Positions 39,261 through 53,800 are shown, counted from the first letter of the stretch. The stretch: DNA of 64,000 bases from Formicarius rufipectus (GCA_013399695.1 VXAU01003995.1:123728-187727); one strand, 5' to 3'. Translations and numbers: made by a program. Notes: generated by a model not told the origin, from the letters alone.

Positions 39261-41786
39261 GCTCAGGCTTGAGGGATTCACCCACTTTTCTCTCAGATTT
39301 TCATTTGCGAAGTCTAGCCATGATGATGACTTTCTACATTAGGTGTACTTAAAAGTGTGGGAGATTTTGGTTGAGTGGTTTGTGTGGTGGTTTGATTTTA
39401 GGCTTTTCTGGGAGACGGATCACATGGTTTGCTGTATCCAAATGAAGTATTCCATCCTATTTTACATCAGCTTAGATATTTGGGGGGGGGTTGATTATTT
39501 AATTTTTGTGTGTGTGTGTGTTGATTTTATTTTTTTTTCCCCCTTCTGTCTGGGAAGTGTGTGTAATTTAAGAAAAAAAAGAAGAAAAAAAAAGTGGTTT
39601 AAGTCACAATTTGATTTCCTCAGTAGTTACTCGCATCCAGTTTTAGTTCTGGAAAAGTGGCTGTTTCCTTGGCAGTTTTCACCAAGACAAGAAGAATTGC
39701 AATGAAAGGATGGCTATAAAGCACTTATTCCTATAGGATTTCAGACCATCATTTTAAGTTTTAGGATAAGATCAGTTTTGTTTATTTGTTTCAACAGGTC
39801 TTTCATCTATAATAATAAAAATAACACTAGCACTTTTTGGCTCCAAAATGCCTTACAAATGATAATTCCATAACATCTCAATGATACAGTAAGTATGTTA
39901 TTTGCCCAAGGCAATGAAGGGAGTTGCTGTCAGCACAAGGATTAAAGTGAAAAAAAGAAGGATGTGTATGGAGAGAAATATTTTCAGGACAATTTTAGAA
40001 CTGTTCTTTATTTCCTGTGAACTACTCTTTTTTTCTTTGCTTTTTCCAAAATACACATTTTAATAGTGAAGAGCTGAGAGCAGCAGAAAAAAAATACAAG
40101 GGAGAAGATTTCAAGTTTGGATTTGTTGATGGACTTCTCACCTTCCACAGCTCATTGTACACAGAGATTTGACACTTTTTTTTTTTTTACGCCGGAATGT
40201 CTTAACCAACCAAACCAAGGAAAATAATTGTGGGGAGGCATGAAGGAAACACAGTGCTTGATATTCTTTTCAGTACATCAAACAATCTAATACTGCATAT
40301 TCGTTCGTGAATAAGTCGGAGTGTAAAAGTTAGAAAGGAACTGCAATTCGATTCTGTGTCCCAGAACTTCAGTTTTTTCTTGTATCTAGAGAGGGCAGCA
40401 AAGAGCTGCAGTTTGAAACCGCTGCAGCAGGTAACCTGCTCTGTCTGCTTTTTCTTTGATGACACCCTTAAAATAATTCATCATCAAAGTATTTTCAAAG
40501 CTTTCCTCAGTTTTCTGACTCCAAGTATAATGACAAGTTTTTTAGGGTAGCTCTAAGTTATGAAACAGGATGATCAGAATTAACAACTTGACCACAGGCA
40601 GAGGATATTGGCAAATCCAGACAGGCTCATAATCACGACCTAAGCTCATTTTATCAGTCTCAGTGCCTCCAGGTAATTTAGGATATTAGAAACAAAATTT
40701 TTATTAAACCTCTGGAAACCTATTCATCATCAAATGCATTGCCCTGAAATAGCAGGATGGATGTGTACCCCAGACAGACTTAGCAGACATTAAACTGGTT
40801 TCATTACTCTTCAAAAGGAAATCCTCATGCAATCCCTCATGCAAAAATACTGCAGGAGCAGATGTACTGCAGGCAGAGGGGCTGAGTCTTCTGATGGTGA
40901 AGGGAGGAGGTTGGGATATGGGATATTTGGAGGGCAAATCCATGAATGTCACATCATTAAAGAAAGGGGGGTGAGTACCAGTCCACTTCCCAGTGGATTC
41001 AGCAGAGATGACTCCTTTCAAGCAGAGGTGTAAGAACAGTAGGACATTACTCCGAAGTCTAGACTCTTACAGCATTTCAACTTTCCCTCATACTGTTCAT
41101 TATTCTCAGCTGCCTGGCTTAAGTACAAATTTTTGCCCCAAGTGATCTTAGTGGGAATTTTGCATCTATTTTCAGGAAGACTGGCATTTGAGGTTGGCAG
41201 AAGTGTCCTTATTGAATGTTCTATGTTCTCTTGTGCTCACCTACAGCACAGCTGCAATCTTTCATGTTCACAGTTACCCCCATTACCAGCTTGTACATTT
41301 TGTGTTGTGGAACCATGCCCATCAGCCTGAACAAACTGTGGATTTATACCAGTTGTAATTTTCTCATATTGCGGGACCTAAAAGAGCTCTGTTTTTACTG
41401 TAGTATTCCACTCATGTAGTTTGATTCTTTAGAACAGGCTCAGAGCTGGCCTTGACCTCATGCACTGACTAGAATTGATATCCATAACATTGCTCTTGAA
41501 ATCAGGAATTCATATCTTCTGTAAGTGGAAATCACCTGAGAGAGGGGGATCAATGGGATGTTACCTATATATAGAAATATTAGAAGGGGGGTACAGGAAA
41601 CAGAGTCAGACTGCTCAATGACAGGGTGAGAGGCATCAGGCCCAAAAGAAAATCTAGGAAATTCCATTCATACATAAGAAATAAATTTTGTTGTTATTGT
41701 TTAAACCATTGGGGTGGATGAAAACTTGACACAGACAGCTCAGAAAGTCACACTCATGAGATATTCAAAAGATGGACATGACGCAG
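39261..41786. other. gene-free sequence
   Basis: Contains a G10 run near 39482-39490, a GT run near 39507-39521 and poly-T/poly-A runs near 39531 and 39572-39594. ORF 39343-39705 (120 codons) crosses these low-complexity tracts and is not credible. No repeat family recognised. Confidence 0.5.
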
Positions 41787-41875
41787 AGCAACCCACTGTA
41801 GGTGACCCTACTTTGAGGAGAGGATTTGAGTGGGAGGATATCTGGAGGTCCTTGCCAACATCAAGAATTCCATAA
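41787..41875 (+). repeat. CR1 LINE 3' end fragment, sense
   Basis: Reads AGCAACCCACTGTAGGTGAC, CCTACTTTGAGGAGAGGATT, then ATCTGGAGGTCCTTGCCAAC and AATTCCATAA. This is the last 90 bp or so of a sense CR1 of the 'GTGACCCTGCTTTGAGCAGG' type, a subgroup different from the copy at 33.1 kb. Diverged and truncated. Confidence 0.85.
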
Positions 41876-44800
41876 GTCCCCACCCAGATCTTCATGACCT
41901 ACTTGGAAACAGTCAGTGGTTCTGCACATTCAGTAAAAACTGCATGAAATGTTTATTTAAATCTAAAAATTATTACGCATTTTAAATTAGTTTCTTTTCC
42001 CTAATAGTCTCAACAAATCAATACATTAAAAAAAAAAATCTGTAGTACAGTATCTGTTTAAAAAGATGATTTCCTCATCCCACTGCCTGATTTCCGTAAA
42101 GATTTTTAACTAATATCTGCAACACTGTTTAAATTCCCTTTAAATATTCTATTTGATAATCTTCCTTCTTTCATAAAAGTTTAGGACTTCAAATGTCATC
42201 TGAAGGTCCTGAGCACAAATAAAATACAAATTATGGTGGAAATCTGTCAAAGACATAAAGAAAATGGGCATGCTTTTTCTTACTCTCTTCATTTTACAAG
42301 TTTTGTGACATATTAACTAAGCAGTAAAATACAGCTTTTACAGAACTATGTGGAAAAAAAATGACTGATTTTTTTGTCTTAACTGAACATTCCTGAAAGT
42401 CATGATCACTCTTACATCCTCACTGCTGTAGTGGGAGAACTTTCCTAGTCATGAAACAATACTAAAAATAATATTTTAAAACATCAAACAAAAATTCATG
42501 AAGCTGTCCTGAACATTCTGGCAGAGCAAACAGAACTGATTCAGAAACAACTACAACATGCTGCTTGGCTTGCATCAGAGGAAATTTTTAAGTGAGCTCT
42601 TTAGTAATTTCGTCTCATATTAATCATTCTTAGATGTTGGGTCTATCATTTGCATTACTTTCTTACTGTTGGCAGCAGCATTTTGAGTAATTGAATACTG
42701 TTTTCCTGTTCTGTCTCTTCATTGGTCATCTTGTATTTAGACTAAATTGTCATGATTGATTGTTGGTTTGGGGCTCCCTCCATCCTTCTGTTTATTCTAA
42801 TTGCTGCCATGTGGACTCTGTCCAGTGGCTGAAATCTCTCTTCATGTGTGGACATGCACCAGTCATCCTGTCTGCCGGCCAGCAGACTGCTACAACAATT
42901 TACTATTGCAGTTTTCAACTAGATGCAATTTCTTTCAAAACAGGGCTTTTATAAGAGTTACTCCCTATCTGAGCCTTCTTAACTTGGAAGCTTTTCAGGT
43001 CTTGAAGCTGGAAATTAGATCATGGCCCTTGAGGTGCTCATGTTTATTTGGTAGAGAGGAAAAGCTATTCTTTTGTGTCCTTAAGGAGTTAATGTACTGT
43101 TTAAGACTGGTTAATGCTCGTCACATCTGTCCAGTTGTGATAATTTACCAGGGCTGAATGGATTGAAAGGAGATATGACTGATAGTGTCCTCCTAGTAAG
43201 GTGTTTGCCCTCTCTACAATAGCCTGAGACATGTTTGACCGGTGGATGGTGGAACCATGGAAATACATGGGTCCTTTTGTACTATCAGTTCAGTTATTTC
43301 TTATCCTAAGGAAAATGTATAAGAAACTGTTCCTTATTGCACCTTATTTTCCTGCTTCAAATTCCATGTCCCCTCTTTTCACTGTAACAGCGTTTTTGTT
43401 TAAAGTGTATTTTCAGTTTGTTAAGATTTAATGATGCTCTTCAGGGTACTGGCAGTTCCTTCCAGCTTTTCTGAAAATTTGTTTTCTGTTCTGTTACCGA
43501 GGTCCTTGCTGCTTCTGGTGATTGTTATTTTTAGGAAAGGAAAAGGAGTAATGTTGACTGAAGAGTATACCCCCATCCATAATTTTCCATATGTGGAGGG
43601 GATATAAAGATGGAAACCATCTGCTATCTGTGTAGCTGTCCTTTCCTCATCATCCATATTTCTATCTTAAATACCCAGATAATATGACTATACTATTTAC
43701 ATAAAAATCTATTATTGGATGTAGAAATTTGAATTTTGAAAGGTAGTGGGTAGATCCACCATTATATGATATGAAAGTTTTTCCATGTGTCTTCTTGACC
43801 TGTGGAGCCACCAAAGTGCCTTTGTTGTTGTAGCTTTCTAGGAGAAGAGGAATCAGGAAAGAGTTGCCGGTGAGTGACCCCCCGGGGTCCCTGAAATAGT
43901 GTGATGTTTCCATGGAGCGAGGGTGTAAGGGAAAAGGCAAATCTGCTGCCTCTCTGGGCAGCCACATCAGCCTGATCTCATTAACTCCAGTCCTGGGATA
44001 GAAAAGTAAAGAAATTGGGGAGTAGAGAGAGAGAGAAGAAGGTTAAGAGTAATAACCCTTATAATAAATCTTAAAAGTAACCCATGTTTAAAGACTAGTC
44101 CTGGGAGCAAAATTCAAGCTATGTATTGTTATGTTCTTAATTAGCAAATAGAAAACAGAAATGAGTGGGTTAGGTTTGCTAATGTCACTGGTTTGTGTTG
44201 AAAGTGATGTTTAAATTTTAGCTATTCACAGTTCTCTGTGTTTGTTTTACTTTGTTTGAAAACAGCTGTTTTATTGAATTAGAACACCTGAAATATGCCT
44301 AAAGGAAATCATAACAAACACTCCGTTAAGAAGACCAAGCAAACCTCCCTGTGTGCTTTTTTTTGCTATGCAGAATAAAAATGAATTGAAGATAAAGGAT
44401 CTGAGAAGAAAGTCAGAGGCCTTAGGAAAAGATAACTTTGTCTTTTGAGTGAGTGCAATTTTTCATGTGACCTCTAGACTCTCAAAAAAAAATTTTTGAC
44501 CCTTGTTATGACCAAGAAACAGTTAAGGAAGCACAGGGGAATAAACATTATGAAATACAGATTGCTTCAGTCTCAGATCTTTTTTTTTTTTTTTTTTTAA
44601 ACTTCCTTGTTTAATGCTCCATAAAGTACCATTAAATCTCCCTCTAGGCTTTATGAATCCTGCTTTGTAGGTGATCGATCTCAGGCATTGGTAGGTAGTC
44701 AAGGACTGGTAAAAATGAATGTTGTAGAAAAGTTCAGGAGGGAGACTACACTCTGAGGACACGACAACAAAAAGTGCCAGTCCCTAAGTTTAGTACCTAC

Positions 44801-45525
44801 AAAATTGGAGCTATCTATGTTTTCTCAGTTTTCAAATACATGTCTAGTACCACTGATTTCCTAGCAATATATTCTGAGTGGTTCTGCAAGTGTTTCCTGC
44901 AATGTCTTAATTACATTTTTTTTCTTCCGTGATGGTATTCCACAAAGCCACAAGCATACATTTTATAATGTACTATTGAAAGGAAAGAAAACAGTCACCA
45001 AAGCTTCCCCAGTGACTAATGTTGTGTAAATACTGTCATGGTACAGTTGGATTTATTTTTAATTATTAGGCCAGCCTGGGGAAGTGCTGTCAGAGAGCAG
45101 TGATAGCCTGTCCATTGCTCATTTGAGCAGAACAAAGGGCTTGACTTGGAGTGAGTTGCAATGCAGATAGTGTTGTCTGAGTTTACTCTGCCTTTCTTGT
45201 TCTAAAGCAGCAGAAATGTGATCTAGAGCTGCAATGGAATTTAATGGTAGGGTAGATCCCTGTGGAGTTGTAACTCATCTAAATGTTTCTCAAATTAACC
45301 ACTGTCGTCCTTTTATTGTTTAGTTATGGTTCTGACCATAATCAGGAAATCATAATTCAGGTCTATCAGAGTTGTTGCTCTCATTGATCTACTCCCTCCT
45401 TTACTTAGTATTTTTCTTAATTTGTATTTCTTATGAGAAATGTCTCATTATTCAAATCAGCATTGGATCCAATAAAATCTTAGGGCTTTTTCCTATGCAG
45501 ATTTGTTCACGCTTTGTTGCTTAGG
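41876..45525. other. gene-free sequence, about 3.6 kb
   Basis: AT-rich. ORF 42801-43157 (118 codons) and 43662-43967 (101 codons, minus) have no recognisable domain. A T18 run at 44581-44598. No repeat family recognised. Confidence 0.5.
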
Positions 45526-45530
45526 TTTTC

Positions 45531-45547
45531 GGGGCGGGGCGGGGGGG
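45531..45547 (+). other. isolated G-rich motif, possible G-quadruplex / GC box
   Basis: GGGGCGGGGCGGGGGGG lies alone in AT-rich DNA. It contains the Sp1-type GC box GGGGCGGGGC and enough G runs (with the last run split) to satisfy a G3+ quadruplex pattern. There is no nearby CpG island or credible first exon, so a promoter is not supported. Confidence 0.5.
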
Positions 45548-48500
45548 TTACAGATAGGGAAATGTGTTAAAATAGAATGGGAATAAGCTGAATGGGGATA
45601 AAAAAACTTACACAATGCACTGTCTGTATTGTCTTGCATACAGTATGCTGTCTTTTCTTATCATCCACTACAATATCTCTGTTCTGTTTTATAAACCCAC
45701 TACTCAGTCTGACTCAGTGTCACTGCTTTTCAGAAGTAGATGTGCACTAAGATGCTGGTTTGTTGGGGTTTTTTTTTTTTCTGTTACAGAGTTGAGACAG
45801 ATTGCAGCAATTATAAAAGGAGTTTCTTCTACTTGTTTGAAGGAAACAGTGACACACAGGAGTAGCTTATGTTGAGACAGGTTGATATTTGGGGAGAGAA
45901 GTTGAAATAAGCTGAATAATTCCTCAAACTCAGAGAGCAGTAAATAGCCAGGATGTCATATCTGGAGTAGGACTCCTTGACTGTGGACACCTAATGTAAT
46001 TTTAGATGTTCTGGAATATCTGATGTATTTGCAGAGGGTACATTGATAGGGCACAGGAGACAATGAGGAGAACTTGTGCTGTTCTGCATGTGCAGTTTGG
46101 TGGCCAAGTGTCCAAGAGCCACGTATTTAGTGTCTAAAGGAGCTATGCCGTTAGTTCATTCAAATCTCTGTCAGGTGAAATCTTCTCAACCAGACTTAAA
46201 TACATTCGAAATGTTTTGGATCAACAGTAACCAAAAAATAATTCAGAACTCATTCTCAGGGCCTTGATGAGAAAGGAATGTCATGAAACCACACTGCACA
46301 ATGTCAACTTTCTACCTTTTGCACTAGAAGTGAGGCATGGAAATGCTTGTGACCAATCTGGTACCCACAAATAGTAAGTAACATCTGGGTAGCAGAGAAG
46401 TTTTGAGTGAATGCGGGAAATTGCAAACGCAGAGGAGACAGATAGGTAGAAATATTTTAACTGTACTTTTTGAACCAACTTGGAAGGTCCTAGAGATTCA
46501 GGATGGAAACATAGAAAAAATTGGCAGTCACTCCTTGCAGAGCACCAGGGCGTTCTCACAGTGTAAAGGAGATCCCTAGCAGAAGTTAAATATTAGAATT
46601 TAAAATGTTAATATGTTTAATTGCAGGAAGTTCAAGGAAGGTTGCAAATGTCTCATACAACTTACATTTCGTTATTCCTAGCTGGAACTATCCAACTCAT
46701 CACTGCAGCCATTTTAGTGAGTGTCAGCTCTAATCCCCTTGAGAGAAGGCAGTTATTTTATAAAGGAACAGAATGGCAGAAAGGCTAAATATTTTTGTTC
46801 AGAGGATTGGGTGAGAAAAATCTGTTATTTCAGGCTCTGTATACATATCATAACAGTAGGTTCATAAAGTCACAAAAGATCAAGGTAGCTTCTCCCCCAT
46901 CTGAGACCCTTTTATCGGAGCAGCAGTTACTGCATGTACTCTTCTTGTCACTTGGAAAAAAAGTAGCAAGACACCTGAGCTGATCTGCTTTCATGGCTAA
47001 AGGAATATACAGTGTGTCAGTTTAAACTTGAGTGAAATCTCCTGTTCGCTCTTGGCTATAAACACACACGTGGTGCCTTGAGCTGACAGGCATTATCTTG
47101 GTTGATCTCAGTAACTAGATGGTGGGCTTTCAGCTGGAGGGATAAATAGGCCTGCCATCCCCCTTGTCTGTTTGAGGAGCTGAGGAAGCCTGTGGGAAAG
47201 TCTGAAGTCTTCACAATCTGAAAAATCCTTAAAAGGTTTAGTAAATATTTCAGTTTCCAACATTTGCATTGGAAACACCACAGTGTGTTCTTGGTGAAAT
47301 CTACAACTCAAAGGCCTTGCAGTAAACTCAGAAATGCAATGGAAATCAAAATACATTCTCTAATAGAACTGACAATGTTGTCTTAAAGTTTGTTTGCATT
47401 ATCATGTAAATTTTTTTCCCTTTTATTCTCATGTATGAGATGATTAAATCTATTTGCATGAGCTACTTGGTGCTGCTCAAGTATTGAGAACTGGGAATTA
47501 TACATGGAAATATTTTCTCATCTGTAAGTTAGATTAAATTAAGCCATATGTTCTGAAGTTTGTTCCTGTGATACAATTGTATTTTCTGTGAAGACATTTT
47601 CACAGCCTTTCTTCCCAGAAGGCATAGGTATTGAAAACCTGATTTTTTTCAGAGACCTTTTTGCATAACAGGTTAGAAATAAAAAGGCAGTTTCATGTGA
47701 AAAGCATGTTTGTACTCATACTGACAGCTTTATCCTTTCTATTCCCACTTAGACTTAACTTCATCCACTACATTAGTCAAGTACCTTTTTAAAAGTCTAC
47801 AACTTAATTATTTCTATTTGGATGAAGAAGTAGTATTAAGCATTTATAGTAGCAAGAATTTTCTCATCATTATTTTTATTATTACTTACTGACATTGTGG
47901 TGGTAGAACACTGGCATCTATTCACAGGTTTTTATCTACAGCCATCTACAAGTTTCCTTCCGTTCATAAAAGTTCTGAGAAAAATGCAAAGCCAATATTC
48001 ACAGAAATTTGTTCAAATGAAAAGAAAGCACGTAATTTCAGTCAAACATGCCTCTGTTGTGATAATGTCATATAAATGTTCTAGTGCAAAAGTTAAACAC
48101 AGAAGTGTGCCTTCACTCAAGTCCTGGTGTTTAAAAATATTAATTCTCATTCTACGTAGCCTGGACTTCCATTACTCACCCCATTACCTAATCTAATGCA
48201 GAAGATGTGAACATCCCTTGTTAACCTGCTCTGAATTACATGTCAGGAGCAGCCCATGATTCATCAAGATAGAATTATGTTCCCAACATGTGTCTTGAAA
48301 AGGGATCTCCACACTTACTCTCCATTTAAATGTTAAGGGAAATGGGAATCATAGGAAAAAAAAAAAAAAACCACAATATTTGACATAGCTTGTATAGATG
48401 CAACAAGATGGGTATTAGGAATATTGTCTTCTTTAGCTCCTACTGAATAGTTTGGGCTTGTTCTTTAAGATTTTTCAAATGTTAGTGTGGCTGATTTGTT

Positions 48501-50375
48501 GTTGACATTGTTAATCTGGTATCTTTAAATATCAAGTAATTCAACTGATGTATTTTGTAAATTTGAAACAAATATTTTCTATCATAAAATATTAAAAAAT
48601 AAGTGGTGAAAATGAATGGCATAATAAAATATGATAAAAATAATCATAATAAGAATATAACAATACCCCCCAATTTTACATAGAATAGTGAGATATCAGT
48701 GCTCCTGGATGTGGAGAAGGGCTGCAGAAAACAGCAAAATTCTTGCTTGCTTCACTCAAAATTAATTCCACATTAATTACATGCAGAAATTAAGTGCTCC
48801 GATGTCTCATTTTCTCCTTTCCATTCTCTTTCCCTGTCATTATTTTTATCATTATATGGCACCTCCCTTGGCTCTTTAATCCCCTGAAGCATTTCACAGT
48901 CCTGATTTTCACATTCCAGCTCTCTATTTTTTCCTGTGCCCAGTCAGCTTTGTATTCTTCATAATCTTTCCTGCTTTCATGCACATGTGTTTATCTCTCC
49001 ACATCCCCTTATCTATTCCCTCTCAAATCTCCTTATCCTAGATTCAGAACATACACTAACCTTGCCCGGGCTTCAGTCTCCCCCTTGCTTTGATGGTGCA
49101 TATGGATTTCAGTTGCCCAGCCCTATGTATACGTCTGTTTGCTTTTTTCCTGCCAAAACTGTTTCTGTCCCTCTTTGGTATAGGATGATCAGGGAAGTCT
49201 GAACAACTAGGGAGTGTCAATGTAAAAATCCCTTTTTGTCACTTCCTACTTGGTGTCCAAACTAATATGCTGTTAGTCATTGCAGGAAGGTGAAGAAAGA
49301 TTGACTGTAATGTTTGCTGCATGAAATGTGTATCAATCCTTTTTCAAATCCTGGTCCCTAAAACCTTTGAAAAAAATCCTATTACTTTTATAGTGGGAGT
49401 ATTGTTGCCTTCATTAACTAGCTGTTGACTGAAAGTTCATAAGGACACTAAAAGAGCATAGATCTTCTGTGTTTAATCAGTGAAGTAGACTGAAAAGTGT
49501 TACTGTCAATACTAGAAGTATTCTTTGTTATGTATAACAACTGTAGTAACAGATTTCTTTAGAGTGACCTCAGCAAGAGCTCCAATCAAGGGTCTCCTAG
49601 CCTTCTTCCATGGCTTGGAAGCATGACTTTACCTGGTACTGAAGTGATTGTTGTCTCTTACACTCCATAAGTTCATAGAAAGAAATGACTATTTAACATG
49701 CTGATGTGTGTCTTAGACTTTTTGTTGATCTCCTGATTTACTACATTAAGTGTGTTGAGTCTATTCTTCTCTGGTTTTGAAGCAGAATTATTTTGTGAGA
49801 AATATACTACAACTACGTAACTTAGGGGAAAGAAAGATGATGTTGAACTGAGACAGTCCGCTGGTAGAGAGGGTGCTCTGCCTTGGGTAAGGAAGGGTAT
49901 GCTGTGTGTATCAAATTTCAACTTATTCTGAACTAACATGGGAAAGCTGCTGAGCTCTCAAGTGGGACTGGATTGTGTCCCATGTTTGGGCAGTCAGGAG
50001 CAGTCAAACGGGGAGCAAACAGCTGAAATGTGTGTTGCCTTTCCAGCCTTGCTCTTCCCCTCTTAGCCTTCTCCACAGAGAACTGACATGATTGGCTAAT
50101 ACAGCAACAAGGAAGGAGAATCTGATTTCTTCTTATGCTTGTGGAAATGTTTTTTTCTTCCTTCTTACAGGAGGCTCTGTTCTCTTGGAGATGAATAATT
50201 TAATGCACACTTTTCACTTCCGGTTAATATAATGTTGTTTAGATCCTGGGTATCATGTCCATTGAATTCAGAGGCATTACTGATGTAGACATACAAATAT
50301 CCTGTGTCCTGGGATGCCTTCGTAAATGAATTTTGCTTCCTTTTTCTTTTTCCTTTTTCCTTTTTTTTTTTTTTT
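45548..50375. other. gene-free sequence, about 4.8 kb
   Basis: AT-rich, most extreme at about 48540-48665 (ATAAT/AAAAT words). Poly-A at 48356-48371. No splice-bounded ORF or repeat family recognised. Confidence 0.5.
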
Positions 50376-50385
50376 NNNNNNNNNN
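50376..50385. other. assembly gap (10 N)
   Basis: Ten N directly after a T15 homopolymer and TTTTTCC repeats. A fixed-size 10-N gap at a homopolymer suggests an unresolved repeat length. Confidence 0.98.
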
Positions 50386-53300
50386 TGTCCTCAGCAGCTG
50401 ATTTGTGTTATTCAACATCTGTTGCCTTTTATCACAGTGAATTTCGGCAATAGATAGAGTGATTTCTTTCTGTTTATATACCACTTCAGTGGAGTTATGG
50501 AAGCAGCAGGAATGAAACAATATACGAATACTGTTAAGAGGAAAAAAACCCACCAGAACCAGGGAAAAAAACAACCAAACAAACCACACTACTACTATGT
50601 GTAACAATAAGACAAATATGTTGAATTTGTTTCTTCTTTGGATCATTTAAACCTGAGAGGTGGTTATTCAGGAAAAAAAAAAAAAATCTTAAGATTTATG
50701 GAATTCTAAGGGATAAGAATAAATAATTTTATTTGCAAGACTCTTCACCCTTTTTCACGAATGACCAAGACTGCATTGCATTTAATTAGTTTTTGAAATA
50801 AAATGAGAGTTTTGTGGGGAAAAGACCACTTGTGACATGAAGGTGCCATATGTTAAGTGGATGGTTTAGACTTCCTTCACTCTTTTTCCAAAAGCTGAAG
50901 AGCTTTTTTATCTTTTTTTTTTTTTTGGTCACCAAGATCCAGTGGGCAATTAGTGCATTTTTTAATCAGCAGCTTCTGAAAAGTTAACAACAGAAATATG
51001 ATCAGATTTTGCTAAGCCAAAATTGAGTTGGTGTGCTAAAGGACTTCCTTATGATTTCTTAAGAAAGAAAATTTCTTTTTTTTTTAGCATTCAAGAGAAA
51101 TGAAATTTTTCATTAAGACTTAGAGGTCCCAGAAGGATCAAGTAGTTAATTATTTAGTACAAGTCAGGTTATTTCACTAGTATGAAAAGGCTTATGACTG
51201 ACACAGAGTAGATGTGAGGAAGAAAACTACGTAGGGAGGAGAAGCGAAAGCTGTGCTTGTCTCTTGCAGAGGTGTATGGTATTTGGAATATGCTATAAGA
51301 ATGAACTTGCAAGGTCCTCAGAGAAGATATGAATGGAGAAAGGGTACAGGATACTGCCTTTTTATCCTAGAGGGTTTATTTTGTACAAGTGTACAAGTTA
51401 AAGCCATATGCAAAGATGATAAGACTAATGAGGTAATTAAGTTGTAGGGTTTGTTTCCTTCCTTCCTTCCTGCCTGCCTTTCCCTGTTCCTTGGAAGAAG
51501 CCTAAGGAGGGTGTTATGCTGGAATTTTCTGTATAGAAACAGGCTCTGCCTCAAGCTGAGGTTGACTGTAGGCAAGGTCACAGAAGCAGAAGATAAGAAA
51601 AGAGTAAGATGTGAGAGAATATGTTTACATTGGTTAAAAACAACCAGGAAACAGGACAGGAATATGATTTTTGTATTAAAGGGTATTCAATGGCAGGGTT
51701 TAGAAGGATTTTGATTTTTTTTAACCTGGTCATGAATCATCTGGATAATGATAGTAAAGCTTGCTGATGATAATAAATTATTCTGCATAGCAAAGACAAA
51801 TGCCAACTTGAAAAGCTACACTGCTTAACTGAGAAATCCAATGGCAGAGGATAGAATGTTCAGGATTAAAAAAAATGATGCAAGAGAAACATTTCCTGCT
51901 TCTGGCTCAGCAGTGAGCTCTGGGATAGCACCATTCTGGTTTCTTTGCCTTATAAAACGTTGCTCCCTCTCTCTCCCTTTTTTTTTTTTTCTGATAATTC
52001 AAGAGCTGAAGTTACCAGCTGGTGTGTTTTCCTAAAAATAGTTTTAATGTGAGCGCAGTACATGCATTTCCTTTCACTAATTTTGTAAAGGTATGTTACT
52101 AGTGATACAAAATAGCCCTAATTTGCTCCTGGATACTAGAACTACACAAAAAGGATGAATGGGGAGTATATGTACTATATAGACAGCTTTCCTTTTGCTG
52201 CTTTGGGCAATCATATAGTTAAGTGATAATGTTCCTGGGGATTGAGTCCATGAAGCAATAAATGGCTTTTATAGTTGATTAAATGCTGAAGTGCAGCTGG
52301 AGCTACAAAAGCCATCTCAAGCAGTAACTATGTTATTACCATTACGGAAAGATAAAAGGAGAACATCATGGGAATAGAAATCTTTAAAATTTTGACGTGG
52401 GGGAAGAACAGGAATGATAGTATTTTCATTGAGATTTTGCAGGGTAGATATAACCAATGCTGCCCATTACCTTTGCAATTTTGAACAAATCCAGATCTGT
52501 AACATGTAACTGAACACTGTTAACATTCTCTGTAAAACTTTGAAGTGGTGCTGTGATGACACTTGCATTGGACCTGGCTTGGATATGAATTGGGCTCCTC
52601 ATTTCTCAAAAACCCAACCAACCAACACTAAAAACCACTGAGAAGGAACACAGAGGGTGTAGTTTCGCAGAGTTTTCCTAAGTCAATACTAGTTCCAGAT
52701 TACGGTGGGCTTGGAAGCTACCCTGTTAATTTTTCTTTATAATCTCTGGCTTCCTAAGGTATCTCCTTTACCCTGGCAGTGGTATTTTATTATTAAAGAA
52801 GATTTGAAAGGAAGGAACTGTGGAAAGGACAAGACTAAGGTCTTTCTGATTCTGTCTCTAGTCAAGTAAACAAAAGTTCTGCAGCAGCTGAACATATGAA
52901 TTCCTGGTTCAAATCCACAGTAGCAGTGAGGTTACAGCTCCTTTTCTCAGGGAATGGATACAAAACTTAATCAGGCTAGGACCAAAGTGAACAACAGCTC
53001 TCGTGCTGGTGCCGTAACTAAGATCTGGGTGACCATGTGGCCATTCAGGAAAAAATCATGATGTATTATGCCAAAAATTTAATATCATGAAGCAGTTGTG
53101 CTTTACCATAAATATCTGAAGTGATTAATTTTCTTGGTCTCTCTGGACCAGTGAAAGATGTGGCACAAAACAATCCATAATTGTGTAGAAAATTATCAAA
53201 AATACTCAAAACATATGAATAAGTCTTCCACAGTAATTGGCTGAATATCGTATCCTCACTTTTGAACCAACTCTTCAGAACTGTGCAAGCAAATACATCA

Positions 53301-53730
53301 ACATCCAAGTGCTTGAACTGAGTGGTGAACACACATTCTCTATCCCACTCCATTCCAGTCATTGGCATTGTTTTATCCAGAAAAGCCCACGGGCAGACAC
53401 TGGACTACTAGGAGTTTGAAACTGTAATCATGGACTGCTAGCACATGCAGGACTGTTCTTCTGTCACATTGAGCCAACTATTTTGTGATCTCAGACCTCG
53501 TGATCAGAGTCAAACCTCCAACAACTGCTATCCAATGTACGTGTCCCTGAATTTAAGGCCTAAAGATGAGTCAACAAACAAGTAGTGGGCTGAGAAGAAC
53601 TGATTGTTCATGGCATCTGAGATGCTTGGAGATCTCCAAGACTACATCTCCCGAATCATACGTTTAGACTAATATATGTGTCTCCTTTCCACGTATTTTA
53701 AGATCCATGAAAAATGGTTCAGTAATGAGG
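50386..53730. other. gene-free sequence, about 3.3 kb
   Basis: Poly-A at 50674-50687, poly-T at 50912-50927 and 51980-51991, and an interrupted CCTT to CCTG tetranucleotide run at about 51458-51483. ORF 53066-53368 (100 codons, minus) is open but shows no domain or convincing splice signals. Confidence 0.5.
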
Positions 53731-53731
53731 G

Positions 53732-53800
53732 TCCAGTCTGTTCCCATTAAGTCAATGAAACTTGTCAGTGACTTAAATGGAAGCAGACCTGAGTTCTGTA
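53732..53800. repeat. diverged copy of a palindromic amniote repeat motif
   Basis: TTCCCATTAAGTCAATGAAA followed by CTTGTCAGTGACTTAAATGG and AAGCAGACCTGAG. The two halves (ATTAAGTCAATG and TGACTTAAATGG) are roughly inverted to each other. The arrangement resembles the 'CCATTGACTTCAATGG' palindrome found in old amniote repeats. Named from memory, copy quite decayed. Confidence 0.35.
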
